Shown here piece after piece: positions 38,533 to 47,225 of a stretch of DNA of 64,000 bases. Numbering within the stretch: position 1 is the stretch's first letter; every line of letters starts with the position of its first letter. The DNA lies in contig NC_015707.1 in NCBI RefSeq assembly GCF_000217815.1, positions 186,001 through 250,000 of the forward strand, given 5' to 3'. The DNA comes from Pseudothermotoga thermarum DSM 5069. GTDB lineage: Bacteria; Thermotogota; Thermotogae; Thermotogales; DSM-5069. The position numbers were made by a program, and so were the translations under genes. Below the pieces are notes generated by a model that was not told where the DNA came from, did no database searches, and worked only from the letters and a program-made list of their open reading frames with translations.

Positions 38533-39597
38533 TCAGAATTTCGAATCAAAAGTGAGAATGTACTTTTGCTCTCCCATCAAGCCTGCGGCATTTGAATATT
38601 CATATACATATGCCACAAAACCGATGTTGACAAACGGTATTTCGAGCTTCAAACCACCTGTTAACCAACCTGCATGAAGCCCACCAAACAGCTTGATAAA
38701 TCCGAAATTAGTCTCAACACCAGCGTTGAGTTTTCTAAGCCATGTTTTTTCCATGTTGAGAATGTCTTCAACCTCAAAAGCAACTGTTAGGAACTGCCAT
38801 GTGTATGAAAGACCTCCGGAAAAGATTCCTCTGAAATCGGTACCGTTCAGAATATCCGGCGCCGTCATGAAGTATGAAGCGCCAAATCTCCAGCCTTCAA
38901 GCTCGTATATTCCGCCAACACTTGCAATGAAGAAAGGTTTGTTGATTTGCTGGAGTATCTTGCTTGGATCATCGGGCAACAATCCAGTAAAGGGATCTTC
39001 GGCAGTTATATCAATCTTAGCAGGATACTGTGTTGCTGTGGCGGGTATCAAAAATCCTGCCATACCTCCACCGACGGAAGCACCGAGTTTGAAACCGTCG
39101 AGAATTTCAAATGAAGCGCCGAGAACTCCAAAGTAGCCTGCCCAAGCCCCGAGCTCAGCGTTACTTGGGTTCAGAAGAGACAGATTCCAGAACGCATCAG
39201 CTTGTAGAGCCCCCATTCCACCTATGGTAAAACCAAGCAAATTTGCACCATAACCGACGGCGAAATTCATGCCATAGGAATGTACCCCTTGCATGGCATT
39301 CAGAAACTCAGAATCTGTGAGTAATTCGGTGAACGAGGCTGGATTTGTTATCACAGGAAACAGTTTTGGTAAAATTGTGACGTTGTTTGACATAACAATT
39401 TGACTGTTTAGATCGAAACCACCTTTGTACAACGCTGGGTTTAAAAGCAAAGCCCCCAAACCTTCGCTCGTTGTAACGTAGGTTCCACCCATCCCAAGGT
39501 TTTTCAAAGGTTTAAAAAACCCCGGGAAAACTTCCCATTGGTAAGAAAAGGCAAGGATTGTTGAAAGAACAAGCAAAAGGATCAAAATTTTTTTCAT
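38533..39597 (-). CDS. outer-envelope beta-barrel protein
   Basis: A 354-residue exported protein. The signal peptide (about 1-18) ends near LAFS-YQWEV. The mature chain has alternating hydrophobic strands rich in Gly, Tyr and Phe (NFAVGYGANLLGFTIG, GFKLGASVGGGMAGF, GWRFGASYFMT), an NPAL segment after the N-terminal region as in FadL/PorV-like barrels, and ends in phenylalanine (ILTFDSKF), the usual outer membrane insertion signal. This fits a barrel of the toga. Function is unknown. Its ATG overlaps the stop of the upstream lipoprotein gene (ATGA), so the two are made together. Confidence 0.75.
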   Translation of the reverse strand: MKKILILLLVLSTILAFSYQWEVFPGFFKPLKNLGMGGTYVTTSEGLGALLLNPALYKGGFDLNSQIVMSNNVTILPKLFPVITNPASFTELLTDSEFLNAMQGVHSYGMNFAVGYGANLLGFTIGGMGALQADAFWNLSLLNPSNAELGAWAGYFGVLGASFEILDGFKLGASVGGGMAGFLIPATATQYPAKIDITAEDPFTGLLPDDPSKILQQINKPFFIASVGGIYELEGWRFGASYFMTAPDILNGTDFRGIFSGGLSYTWQFLTVAFEVEDILNMEKTWLRKLNAGVETNFGFIKLFGGLHAGWLTGGLKLEIPFVNIGFVAYVYEYSNAAGLMGEQKYILTFDSKF

Positions 39598-40520
39598 GTT
39601 TGATCACCTTCCAAGAGATATTCAAAAAGATCTTTAAGGTTTTCCTTGTCTTTTAGACCATCCTCACTGATGGATGGAAGATCAATTTCAGCATCAACCA
39701 TTCCGAGTATTTCCTCAAGTTTTTCCGATGCCCACACGAATTCTTCGCAGTCTTCTTCGTCTTCATACAAACCACTGATGGTTTCCTGTAAAAGTTGATC
39801 AAGGTTTTCAGCTGTCACGTTTTTGATGAAATCCTCATCACTGATATTTCCATCGTCGTTCGTATCAAGAATCAGGTTCAACATAAATCCGATGTCATAC
39901 CATGCCGCAAGCGCAGCATAGAACTTTTTTGTTGGTTCGTCGCCGTTTTCAGCTAATGTGAGATATCCGACTGTTAGGAACTTCAAAATCACTCGGTTGT
40001 CAAACATCTTGGCGAATTTTTGTGCAATTGTTGGAAGATTCTCTTTGATTATTTCCCATAAATCTTCTTCATTTTCTCCATTCTTCAAACCAGGAATCTC
40101 AATTCCAAGTTCCGTTAAGAGATCCTCCAGATCTTCTGCTACCTCGACGATTGATTTGCCAGATTTTGCAGCAACAGCTTCAACAAGCACAGCAAGCGCT
40201 GCTAATGCATCTTCATTCAGTTCCTCACCTTCCAAACCATCAATCAATTTCTGGAGCGTTTCCTCTTCAAGCAGATTCTCGAGCTCTTCCGGTGTCAAAT
40301 CCAAATCCAGAAGCTCGTTCAACACCGAACCAGCCAAAGTTATCGCAGCATCGTAGTTTTTCCCGCTCAAAGCTTGCTGTGCGGTGTTCAGACGTTCTTC
40401 CGGCGTACCGCTTTGAAGAAGTCTGTTGAGTTCAAAATCTACAAACAAATTGACAGCACAGGACGACAATATGAAAACAGCCAGCAAAGGCAAGACGAGC
40501 CAGGTTAACTTTCTTTTCAT
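39594..40520 (-). CDS. acidic lipoprotein with EF-hand-like loop
   Basis: A 308-residue protein. A signal peptide II with lipobox LSSC (Cys about 21) indicates lipid anchoring in the envelope. The mature chain is very acidic and almost wholly helical (repeats of EELENLLEEETLQKL type), suggesting a TPR-like or helical solenoid; NTAQQALSGKNYDAAITLAG resembles a TPR helix pair. Near residue 218 DTNDDGNISDEDF is a near-canonical Ca2+-binding EF-hand/dockerin loop. I do not recognise the family. It is coupled by a four-base overlap to the beta-barrel gene and could be its periplasmic or surface partner. Confidence 0.7.
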   Translation of the reverse strand: MKRKLTWLVLPLLAVFILSSCAVNLFVDFELNRLLQSGTPEERLNTAQQALSGKNYDAAITLAGSVLNELLDLDLTPEELENLLEEETLQKLIDGLEGEELNEDALAALAVLVEAVAAKSGKSIVEVAEDLEDLLTELGIEIPGLKNGENEEDLWEIIKENLPTIAQKFAKMFDNRVILKFLTVGYLTLAENGDEPTKKFYAALAAWYDIGFMLNLILDTNDDGNISDEDFIKNVTAENLDQLLQETISGLYEDEEDCEEFVWASEKLEEILGMVDAEIDLPSISEDGLKDKENLKDLFEYLLEGDQT

Positions 40521-40564
40521 CTTTTCACCCCCTTGTTTTGACTATATTCTACCACTTCCTTAGA

Positions 40565-40593
40565 AGAAAAAGAAAGCCCACATCCTTGTGGGC
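40565..40593 (-). terminator. intrinsic terminator of the EF-hand-like gene
   Basis: Minus strand: arms GCCCACA and TGTGGGC around AGGA, followed by TTTCTTTTTCTT. It lies about 20 bases after the stop of the gene at 40614. Confidence 0.85.
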
Positions 40594-40613
40594 AGATTCT
40601 CAAGATATCCTTT

Positions 40614-41630
40614 TCAAACCCTCAGATCAACTTGTTGTACTGTTCCTGGTTTACCATTTTCGCTTAGAAAGACTCCGCTGTTTTGAAGCCTGCCGACAAA
40701 TTGCTCTGAGTCGTATACATCGAACCCCGTTCTCACAAACCCCAAATATATCGCTCCGACGTTCTTTTCAAGAAGGTTGAACAACTTTGGTTCACCGTTT
40801 TCATCCAGTGACCATATCTTGAGCTTAAAGAAAATCGGATCAGCTTCGTCTATCCATCCGTTTTTGTCAGAGTCGTATACTGCAAGTTCTTTGAAACCGC
40901 TCCCGGTGGTTGGTCCAAAAAGTTCTCTTCCATCATCCACAACGCCGTTGTTGTTCAAATCCAACACAAGAAATCCAGAGTTTTCCGAGACGAACTTGAA
41001 CTCGTCCAAGATTCCATCCAAAGTTATATCCAGCTTGACAATCTTGTCTGAAAATTCCACGTGAGAACCCTCGAAGTTCAGAACCAGCGGATCTTTGAGA
41101 GCTTCTCCGAGTCTAAGCTCGAAGTTTTCATTGTAAGCAAATGATCTGCTCATATGGAAATTCAAAGAGAATTCTATTCTTCTGCCATCTTTTGTTGTGA
41201 TAACACCCTTTGTTTCAAAACTAACCTGTTCTTGCTCGCTGTAACTTTCACTTTTGTTGTAAATCAACCCGAAACCGTATTCGTACAACTTTGGCTTGTT
41301 AACGCTTGCAACTGCTGTGGTTCTCTCTGTATCGTCGGCTTCACCATCTTCCTTGTCTTTGAGTTCGAGTACGAGCAATCTAACTTTTCTGCCCGTGAAC
41401 TTTTCAAGAAGCATCTTGATTATCCTCAACTTCAACTCGTTTTTTTCATCCAGTTTTATCTTCAGCGAAGCGTTTGGTTTCTCTGTTGCTACAGGTTTTT
41501 CCAAGGTTTGCTGAGTTTGTGGTTCGATCTCTCGTTTGCTAAGCCAAAGTTGTAGTTGTTCTTTCTTCTCATAAACACTTTGGAAATAATACTCGCTTTT
41601 CATATCAACTTGATAGCTATCAATTCGCAC
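40614..41630 (-). CDS. EF-hand-like calcium-binding protein, no signal peptide
   Basis: A 338-residue protein. The N-terminal third is charged and helical (KKEQLQLWLSKREIEPQTQQ). The middle is beta-rich (about 130-225, GVITTKDGRRIEFSLNFHMS). The C-terminal part has two Ca2+-loop-like repeats, DLNNNGVVDDGRELFGP and DSDKNGWIDEADPIFF, in the order seen in proteins with 'FLxLDxNxNGxIDxGxELFG' domains that often accompany RTX or secreted proteins. No signal peptide or TM is seen, so location is unclear. The GTG at 41630 follows GGTGAT; the open frame extends to 41717 but would cross the terminator of the TRAP operon. Family function unknown. Confidence 0.72.
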   Translation of the reverse strand: MRIDSYQVDMKSEYYFQSVYEKKEQLQLWLSKREIEPQTQQTLEKPVATEKPNASLKIKLDEKNELKLRIIKMLLEKFTGRKVRLLVLELKDKEDGEADDTERTTAVASVNKPKLYEYGFGLIYNKSESYSEQEQVSFETKGVITTKDGRRIEFSLNFHMSRSFAYNENFELRLGEALKDPLVLNFEGSHVEFSDKIVKLDITLDGILDEFKFVSENSGFLVLDLNNNGVVDDGRELFGPTTGSGFKELAVYDSDKNGWIDEADPIFFKLKIWSLDENGEPKLFNLLEKNVGAIYLGFVRTGFDVYDSEQFVGRLQNSGVFLSENGKPGTVQQVDLRV

Positions 41631-41684
41631 AAATATCACCGTATATAACATCGACCAAAAATGTTGAGTTTTTAGAATTTCAAG

Positions 41685-41710
41685 AAAAAAGGGTACCCTA
41701 TAGGGTACCC
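41685..41710 (-). terminator. intrinsic terminator of the TAXI-TRAP operon
   Basis: Minus strand: arms GGGTACCC repeated in self-complementary form around TATA, followed by six T. It begins 21 bases after the stop of the fused TRAP permease gene. Confidence 0.9.
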
Positions 41711-41731
41711 CAAACAACTTTGAAAAAATGA

Positions 41732-43663
41732 CTATGCTTTTGCAAATTTGGTTCTTACTTTTTCGATGACAAACGCCAGGACAATCAACCCTGCTCCAAC
41801 AAGGTCGGTTGTCATCTCCGGGACAACCAAAAGTATCCCACCGACGGAGTAACAGATTCTGGAAATGATACCGAGTTTGTCGAAAACATACCCAGCAAGA
41901 CCACCAGACAGGACAAACAAACCCACAACGCAGGTTATCAATGCCCAGATCAAGTGGATGGGACCTTTCATATAGAAAATGAGAAGATCAGGTGAGAGAA
42001 CAAAAGCATACGGAACCAAGAAAGCGGCAATCGCCAACTTCGAAGCAGTCAACCCAGTTTTGAACGGGTTTGCTCTTGCTATTCCAGCTCCAGCCATCGC
42101 CGCTAGGGCAACGGGTGGCGTGACATCAGCTATGATGCCAAAGTAGAAGACAAACATGTGAGCAGCAAGGATTGGTACACCAAGCCTGAGCAAAGCAGGC
42201 GCAGCTATAGTGGATGTTATGACATAGTTTGCTGTCGTTGGAACACCCATTCCAAGGATCAGCGAAGTCAACATTGTGAAAAAGAGCGTTATCAAAAGGT
42301 TTCCTTTTGCTAAGTCAACAAGTGCGGTACCAAGTTTTAATCCAACACCTGTGAGAGTCACAACACCTATGATTATCCCTGCGCAAGCAGTTGCCGCAAC
42401 AACACTCAAAGCACCTCTTGCGCCAGCTTCCAACGCTTTTGGTATATCGATTAACTTTATCCTCGTGTTCTTTCTTAACATGGACGCAACCACCGAAAGA
42501 ATTATTGCAACCAAAGCTGCCCTCATAGGCGTGTATCCACTCACCAAAAGGTAAATGATAGCCACAAGCGGTATGAGCAAATGTCCTCTTTCAAGTAGCA
42601 CATTTTTGATATTTGGAACCATTTCTTTTGGTAAGCCTTTCAGTCCCAATTTTTTGGCTTCCCAGTGAACTCCCATCCAAACCCCAAAGAAATAGAGTAT
42701 GGCTGGTATTGCAGCTGCGATGATTATCTTTCCGTAAGATATTCCAGTAAATTCGGCCATCAAAAACGCTGCAGCTCCCATAATTGGTGGCATGAGCTGC
42801 CCACCTGTTGAAGCTGCAGCTTCAACTGCAGCAGCAAACTCTGGTTTGTAGCCTATTTTTTTCATCATCGGTATCGTAAAACTTCCCGTACCGACGGTGT
42901 TGGCAACAGAACTTCCTGAAATCGTGCCCATCAACGCACTTGAAAAAACGGCAACTTTGGCGGGTCCTCCACTCGCACGCCCAGCTATTGAGTTTGCAAG
43001 ATCTATGAAAAGTTGTCCTAAACCAGTTTTCTCCAAAAACGCTGAAAGCAAGATGAACAGAAAAACAAAAGTAGAAGAAACCCCAAGTGGTATGCCGAAA
43101 ATACCCTCAGTTGTGTAGAAAAGATGTCCAACAAGTCTTTGAAGTGAAACGCCTCTATGGGCAAGCAAACCTGGAAAGTATCGACCGTAGATGGCATAGA
43201 CAATGAAAAACCCTGCTACTATCGTTATTGGTAGTCCAACCACCCTTCTTGCTGCTTCAAGGACAAGAAGTATTCCAATCAATCCCATAACGAAATCCAT
43301 TCTTGTTACAATCCCTGCTCTTAGAACCAATTCTTTGTAGTTCACAACCCCATACATAACGCAAAAAACTGCCAACGCAGCCAAAGCAACGTCTATTAAA
43401 TGAACCTTGTCTCTTCTCCATTTTTTGCTCATTGGATAAAGCAAATAAATTAACGCTAAACCAAACGCAAGGTGAACAGACCTTTGGATCATCGCGTCAA
43501 GTACACCAAAAGCTGCTGTGTAAAGTTGAAAGATCGAAAAAGTTATAGCGATCGCAATTATCAATTTTAGGAAAAAACCTTTTGGTGTTCGCTGAATTGC
43601 TTCTTTATCGTACTTTTCAAGAATTTTTTGTACTTCTTCACTCGTTAGCTTTTCTTTGTCCAA
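41732..43663 (-). CDS. TRAP transporter fused permease (4TM+12TM, TAXI type)
   Basis: A 643-residue membrane protein in which the DctQ-like and DctM-like subunits are one chain, as is usual for TAXI-TRAP systems. About 16-18 TM segments. Conserved: ALMGTISGSSVANTVGTGSFTI, ASTGGQLMPPIMGAAAFLMAEF, ILGMGVPTTANYVI and IIADVTPPVALAAMAGAGIA. TTG start at 43663, seven bases after AAGGGGG. It follows the DUF1850 gene by two bases and is closed by the terminator at 41685-41710. Substrate unknown; glutamate, 2-oxoglutarate and other acids are known for the class. Confidence 0.93.
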   Translation of the reverse strand: MDKEKLTSEEVQKILEKYDKEAIQRTPKGFFLKLIIAIAITFSIFQLYTAAFGVLDAMIQRSVHLAFGLALIYLLYPMSKKWRRDKVHLIDVALAALAVFCVMYGVVNYKELVLRAGIVTRMDFVMGLIGILLVLEAARRVVGLPITIVAGFFIVYAIYGRYFPGLLAHRGVSLQRLVGHLFYTTEGIFGIPLGVSSTFVFLFILLSAFLEKTGLGQLFIDLANSIAGRASGGPAKVAVFSSALMGTISGSSVANTVGTGSFTIPMMKKIGYKPEFAAAVEAAASTGGQLMPPIMGAAAFLMAEFTGISYGKIIIAAAIPAILYFFGVWMGVHWEAKKLGLKGLPKEMVPNIKNVLLERGHLLIPLVAIIYLLVSGYTPMRAALVAIILSVVASMLRKNTRIKLIDIPKALEAGARGALSVVAATACAGIIIGVVTLTGVGLKLGTALVDLAKGNLLITLFFTMLTSLILGMGVPTTANYVITSTIAAPALLRLGVPILAAHMFVFYFGIIADVTPPVALAAMAGAGIARANPFKTGLTASKLAIAAFLVPYAFVLSPDLLIFYMKGPIHLIWALITCVVGLFVLSGGLAGYVFDKLGIISRICYSVGGILLVVPEMTTDLVGAGLIVLAFVIEKVRTKFAKA

Positions 43664-43665
43664 GT

Positions 43666-44139
43666 CTATTCCCCCTTAGACAAACATTTTGGTATTTTTA
43701 AAACCACGGCGCGAAGTATTATCAATTCATTTTCTTTCGCTATGTCTTTAAACATAATGACCCCATCTTTAAAGAGAATACCATGTCCGTCAAGGTGAGA
43801 AACCCGAAGAGGGATCTTCTCAAACTTTCTTGTGATCTTCAAAACAAGCTGATTATTTTCAATTCGAAATCCCTCTTCGGGTTCAGAAGGTAATCCTGCC
43901 CCATAGGAACTATATCTAGCCTCGTACAAGTGTAGGTAACCATCGCGATCAATTTTGTAAAACTCGTAAACTGGTGTTTTCTCAACTGAATGAACATAGG
44001 TCATCGTAAATTTTCCATCAAAAATTGCTTTTGCCCATACAACTCGCTGTCCTTTTAGTATCTGCAGTATTGGTACAACCTGTGCATCGGTTGGTAAGAA
44101 CGAAATTACAATCAAAACAGCTTTTATGAAAAGCCACAT
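43666..44139 (-). CDS. DUF1850-domain protein
   Basis: A 157-residue protein with an N-terminal hydrophobic segment (about 3-18), probably a signal or anchor, and a beta-rich domain with MTYVHSVEKTPVYEFYKID and ARYSSYGAGLPSEPEEGF, the pattern of DUF1850. This family is regularly encoded between the TAXI binding protein and the fused permease, as here, so an accessory role in TRAP uptake is likely; the mechanism is not known. The ATG at 44139 has only GGAG one base away, so the start is less certain than others in this operon. Confidence 0.82.
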   Translation of the reverse strand: MWLFIKAVLIVISFLPTDAQVVPILQILKGQRVVWAKAIFDGKFTMTYVHSVEKTPVYEFYKIDRDGYLHLYEARYSSYGAGLPSEPEEGFRIENNQLVLKITRKFEKIPLRVSHLDGHGILFKDGVIMFKDIAKENELIILRAVVLKIPKCLSKGE

Positions 44140-44151
44140 GCTCCAGCTTGT

Positions 44152-45081
44152 TTAGAACCCCATTTCTTTGAAGAATTTCTCCGCACCCGGGTGCAAAGGT
44201 ATTGACATGCCTTCTTTTGCCGTTTCGATCAGAATATACTCAGCTCTTGCATGTGCTTCTCTGAGTCTCTGCAAGTTTGCATACATTGTTTTCAACAGTT
44301 GATAAGCCAAATCCGCTGGCATTTCCTCTCTTACCGCAAGCATTGCTTTAACAGCAAGGGTTTGTACATCCACGCCAACACCTTTGTAAGTGCCTGCGGG
44401 GATTACCACCTTTGTGTAGAATGGATACTTTTCCTGAAGTTTCTTGATCAGTTCATCATCGATCGGAACAATCGTTATCTTTCTAACGGCTGCAAGGTCA
44501 ACCACTGCTGGCGTTGGATGTCCTGCGGTGAGAAATGCGGCATCTATGTTTCCATCTTTCAAGTTGTTCGCAGCCTCTGCAAAACTTAGATAATAAACTT
44601 TGATATCATCGTATGTTATACCAGCGGCGCTCAAAATGTGTCTTGCGTTGACTTCAACTCCACTTCCGGCGGCACCTACGGCTACTCTTTTGCCTTTCAA
44701 ATCATAAACAGAGTTTATGTTCCTATCGGCAAGGGCGACGATTTGAACTGTCTCGGGATAAAGGCAAGCCAAGCCTCTGAGCTGTGGGAATGGTTGATCT
44801 TTGAAAAACTCAATTCCTTGGTAGGCATACGCTGCAACGTCGTTTTGAACGAATATCACATCGACATCTTTGCTTCTAAGCAAGTTGATGTTCGCAACCG
44901 ATGCCCCTGTTGACTGAACAGAAGCGTTCATTCCTTTGATGTTTTTGTTCCAAATATCTGCCAGCGCTGCACCCAGTGGATAGTAGACCCCTGCAGTACC
45001 ACCTGTTGCGATTGTCAAGAAAGTCGCTGCCACTGCGAATGTTGCCAAAACAAGCAACAAAATTCCCAACAATTTCTTCAT
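44152..45081 (-). CDS. TAXI-family TRAP substrate-binding protein
   Basis: Extracytoplasmic receptor of 309 residues. The signal peptide (about 1-18) precedes the family signature ATGGTAGVYYPLGAALADIWN, then STGASVANINLLRSKDVDVIFVQND, GKRVAVGAAGSGVEVNARHIL and LSFAEAANNLKDGNIDAAFLTAGHPTP (split here for length; about residues 160-190). ATG at 45081, five bases after AAGGAGGTG; an upstream frame extension to 45168 overlaps the DppA gene and is rejected. It has its own extended -10 promoter at 45112. Confidence 0.93.
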   Translation of the reverse strand: MKKLLGILLLVLATFAVAATFLTIATGGTAGVYYPLGAALADIWNKNIKGMNASVQSTGASVANINLLRSKDVDVIFVQNDVAAYAYQGIEFFKDQPFPQLRGLACLYPETVQIVALADRNINSVYDLKGKRVAVGAAGSGVEVNARHILSAAGITYDDIKVYYLSFAEAANNLKDGNIDAAFLTAGHPTPAVVDLAAVRKITIVPIDDELIKKLQEKYPFYTKVVIPAGTYKGVGVDVQTLAVKAMLAVREEMPADLAYQLLKTMYANLQRLREAHARAEYILIETAKEGMSIPLHPGAEKFFKEMGF

Positions 45082-45111
45082 AAGAACACCTCCTTGTAAA
45101 TCTATAAAATC

Positions 45112-45120
45112 ATTATAGCA
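45112..45120 (-). promoter_or_regulatory. extended -10 promoter of the TAXI-TRAP genes
   Basis: Minus strand TGCTATAAT: a perfect -10 (45112-45117) with the TGn extension and no good -35. It lies between the DppA stop and the receptor gene, so the transporter can be expressed apart from the upstream hydrolases. Confidence 0.55.
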
Positions 45121-45137
45121 CGATTCACTTTGTTTTG

Positions 45138-45956
45138 TTATTTTAAACCTGCGTTGATTGCTAAACAAGCCCTGAAGACTTTGTAAGCTTCCAGGTAATT
45201 TGAAGCTGTATAAACGATTGTTTTTGCGTCTTTTCTTTCAACACCGGGAATAAGACATGGAAGTTCAGCGAGTGAAGAGTTGATAAATGTGATCTCCAAA
45301 TGCACCGGCTCTTTCTCAACTGTTGGCTTGAGGTTTTTCAAATTCATAAGAGCTTGTTTTACACCATTCTTTATTCTTTCCTTGACTACCTCAAACGGAT
45401 AAACCTTTGCAGCATACCTTCCAACAGCCTCTTTGACAACAACAGGGACAAACTCGTTTATCTCTTCTTTAGCACAAGCGATTGTTTTATCGTCTCCAGA
45501 GACAAGAACAACTGGAACGCTGAAAAATCCTGCAACTCTTGCGTTCAACCCAGCTTCGCTCAAAGGTTTACCGTTGACTTTCACACAAAAAACTCTTCCT
45601 GCAAACGTGTGATCCATTATGGCATCGACAGTTCCAGTTCTTGCGTGGTAACCAACGAAGAACACTGCGTCAAAAGTTTCATCGATTCCTTGCATCATAG
45701 AAAGTGGTTTGGGACTCCCACTTATCAAAGTTGCCTTTGGATGTAGTTCTTCGATCAAAATGTTATCCATGTTTGCGTGAGAATCGTTTACAACAACTTC
45801 AGTTGCACCGAATTCAAAAGCTGCTTCAACGAAAGCGTTAACTTCTCTTGTCATCATCTTTCTGAATCTTTCATAATCTTTTGTTCCTGGGTCAACATGC
45901 TGAAGGTTTACAACACCACAAATTCCCTCCATATCCGCCGAGATGAATATTCTCAC
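45138..45956 (-). CDS. M55-family D-aminopeptidase (DppA-like)
   Basis: Zinc peptidase of 272 residues. The metal site starts ISADMEGICGVV (SxDxEG), followed by VVNDSHANMDNIL, FVGYHARTGT and MDHTFAGRVFCVKVNG, all in the positions of Bacillus DppA, which forms a decamer and acts on D-Ala peptides from cell wall. GTG start at 45956 overlaps the PuuD-like stop (GTGA). The pairing with a gamma-glutamyl hydrolase and a TRAP receptor for acidic solutes suggests salvage of peptidoglycan or gamma-glutamyl peptides; this is an inference. Confidence 0.92.
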   Translation of the reverse strand: MRIFISADMEGICGVVNLQHVDPGTKDYERFRKMMTREVNAFVEAAFEFGATEVVVNDSHANMDNILIEELHPKATLISGSPKPLSMMQGIDETFDAVFFVGYHARTGTVDAIMDHTFAGRVFCVKVNGKPLSEAGLNARVAGFFSVPVVLVSGDDKTIACAKEEINEFVPVVVKEAVGRYAAKVYPFEVVKERIKNGVKQALMNLKNLKPTVEKEPVHLEITFINSSLAELPCLIPGVERKDAKTIVYTASNYLEAYKVFRACLAINAGLK

Positions 45957-46684
45957 AAAGCCACCCCCTTTTTAAGTTCTTTCACCTTTTCGACGAAAGT
46001 CTCAAACAATCTGAATTGTTGCTCATTTCTTTGAAACATCCTTTCAGGATGCCATTGAACCCCAACGATGAAAAAATCTTTATCTTTGCTTTCAACGGCT
46101 TCAATTATTCCATCTGATGCTCTTGCCACGACTTTCAAAACCGGTGCAACTTCTTTTATCGCTTGATGGTGAAAACTGTTCACCAGTATTTCTCTGTTTT
46201 TGAAGATTTCAAACAACCACGAATCTTCATCGATGAAAACTTTATGCGTTCCATACCAACTCGGTGCTTGCTGATAATGTTTTAAAACCTTCGGCATATG
46301 GTTGATATCTTGATAAAGCTTCCCCCCAAGTGCAACGTTTATCAGTTGGATACCACGGCATATACCAAAGATGGGTTTTTTCTTTTTGAAAAACATCTGG
46401 CAGAGATTTATCTCCGTAAAATCCCTTTCTGGAGTTATTTCACCTAACTCTTTTGCTGGTTCTTCCCCGTACTGAAGTGGATCGACGTCCACTCCTCCGC
46501 TGAAAAGAATTGCATCGGCAAGTTCGCTGATTTTTTCTAAACCATCAAAACTTGAAATGGCAGGAACGATGAACGGTACACCATTTGCTTTTTCGATGGC
46601 TCTAAAATAATCTTCAGGTAACCTTGCCGCACCTTCAACCTGTGAACAAGTTATCGCTACAACAGGTTTACAACCTTGCGACAC
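45953..46684 (-). CDS. gamma-glutamyl hydrolase of the PuuD / peptidase C26 family
   Basis: Class I glutamine amidotransferase-fold hydrolase, 243 residues. Nucleophile Cys is in PIFGICRGIQLINVALGG, the oxyanion region in LFSGGVDVDPLQYGEEP, the catalytic His-Glu in VQWHPERM, plus NSFHHQAIKEV. Relatives split gamma-glutamyl-GABA or gamma-glutamyl peptides. GTG at 46684 is five bases after GGAGGTG; the open frame goes up to 46717. First gene of a group with the DppA-like peptidase (four-base overlap). Confidence 0.88.
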   Translation of the reverse strand: MSQGCKPVVAITCSQVEGAARLPEDYFRAIEKANGVPFIVPAISSFDGLEKISELADAILFSGGVDVDPLQYGEEPAKELGEITPERDFTEINLCQMFFKKKKPIFGICRGIQLINVALGGKLYQDINHMPKVLKHYQQAPSWYGTHKVFIDEDSWLFEIFKNREILVNSFHHQAIKEVAPVLKVVARASDGIIEAVESKDKDFFIVGVQWHPERMFQRNEQQFRLFETFVEKVKELKKGVAL

Positions 46685-46734
46685 ATTTTCACCTCCAACT
46701 AAGAAGATTCTATACAATTTGCCGAATTCAAAGC

Positions 46735-46759
46735 AAAAAGCCCCCGCGTGTGCGGGGGC
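46735..46759 (-). terminator. intrinsic terminator of the DUF1659/DUF2922 pair
   Basis: Minus strand: arms GCCCCCGC and GCGGGGGC around ACAC, followed by TTTTT. It lies 11 bases after the DUF2922 stop and separates that pair from the PuuD-like gene. Confidence 0.9.
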
Positions 46760-46770
46760 AAAGGTTCAAA

Positions 46771-46980
46771 TTAAAGAAGATTGAAAAATTCATCCGTCGT
46801 CGTTTCCACTATCGCAGCCCTGTCTTTCACATACCCTTCCGGTAAGGCCTTTTGTTCTATAAGCTGGTCCATAACCTGACTCACATACTCTGCCGTCAAA
46901 CCTTCCTTCGGCTCAGGTATCACTATCCTCCTTCTTTTCCCATCCAAAGTGTTTACAAAGTCAAGCAAAAGTCTTTTCAT
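46771..46980 (-). CDS. DUF2922-family small protein
   Basis: A 69-residue protein with the family pattern LLLDFVNTLDGKRRRIVIPEPKE (from residue 4; too long to give whole) and VSQVMDQLIEQKALP. In Firmicutes DUF2922 and DUF1659 genes occur as a pair; the same pair is seen here 16 bases apart. Function is unknown. ATG at 46980 behind AAAGGAGGTAAAGG. Confidence 0.85.
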   Translation of the reverse strand: MKRLLLDFVNTLDGKRRRIVIPEPKEGLTAEYVSQVMDQLIEQKALPEGYVKDRAAIVETTTDEFFNLL

Positions 46981-46996
46981 CCTTTACCTCCTTTCA

Positions 46997-47191
46997 TCAA
47001 TAAACCTGTTCGACTATGACCATGTGTGCTTCTAAGGCTGTGTACTTTGTCAATGAATCAAGAAGTTGAACTATTTGTTCGCAGTTTTGAGCTGTCGCTT
47101 CGTCGGATATCACAAGTGCTGTTCTTCTTCGAATAGGTCTTGCGTTTTGGCCTAATTCGCCTGTGTCATAGACTATGCGCAGCTGTTTCAT
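46997..47191 (-). CDS. DUF1659-family small protein
   Basis: A 64-residue protein: a beta strand (QLRIVYDTGELG), a basic turn (RPIRRRTALVI) and a helix with LLDSLTKYTA ending in a strand (AHMVIVEQVY). This is the DUF1659 layout, always found with DUF2922. ATG at 47191 after GAAAGGAGGCTGAGC. A perfect 12-base palindrome lies 34 bases upstream. Confidence 0.85.
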   Translation of the reverse strand: MKQLRIVYDTGELGQNARPIRRRTALVISDEATAQNCEQIVQLLDSLTKYTALEAHMVIVEQVY

Positions 47192-47225
47192 GCTCAGCCT
47201 CCTTTCAAAAGTTTGTTTTCCCTCA

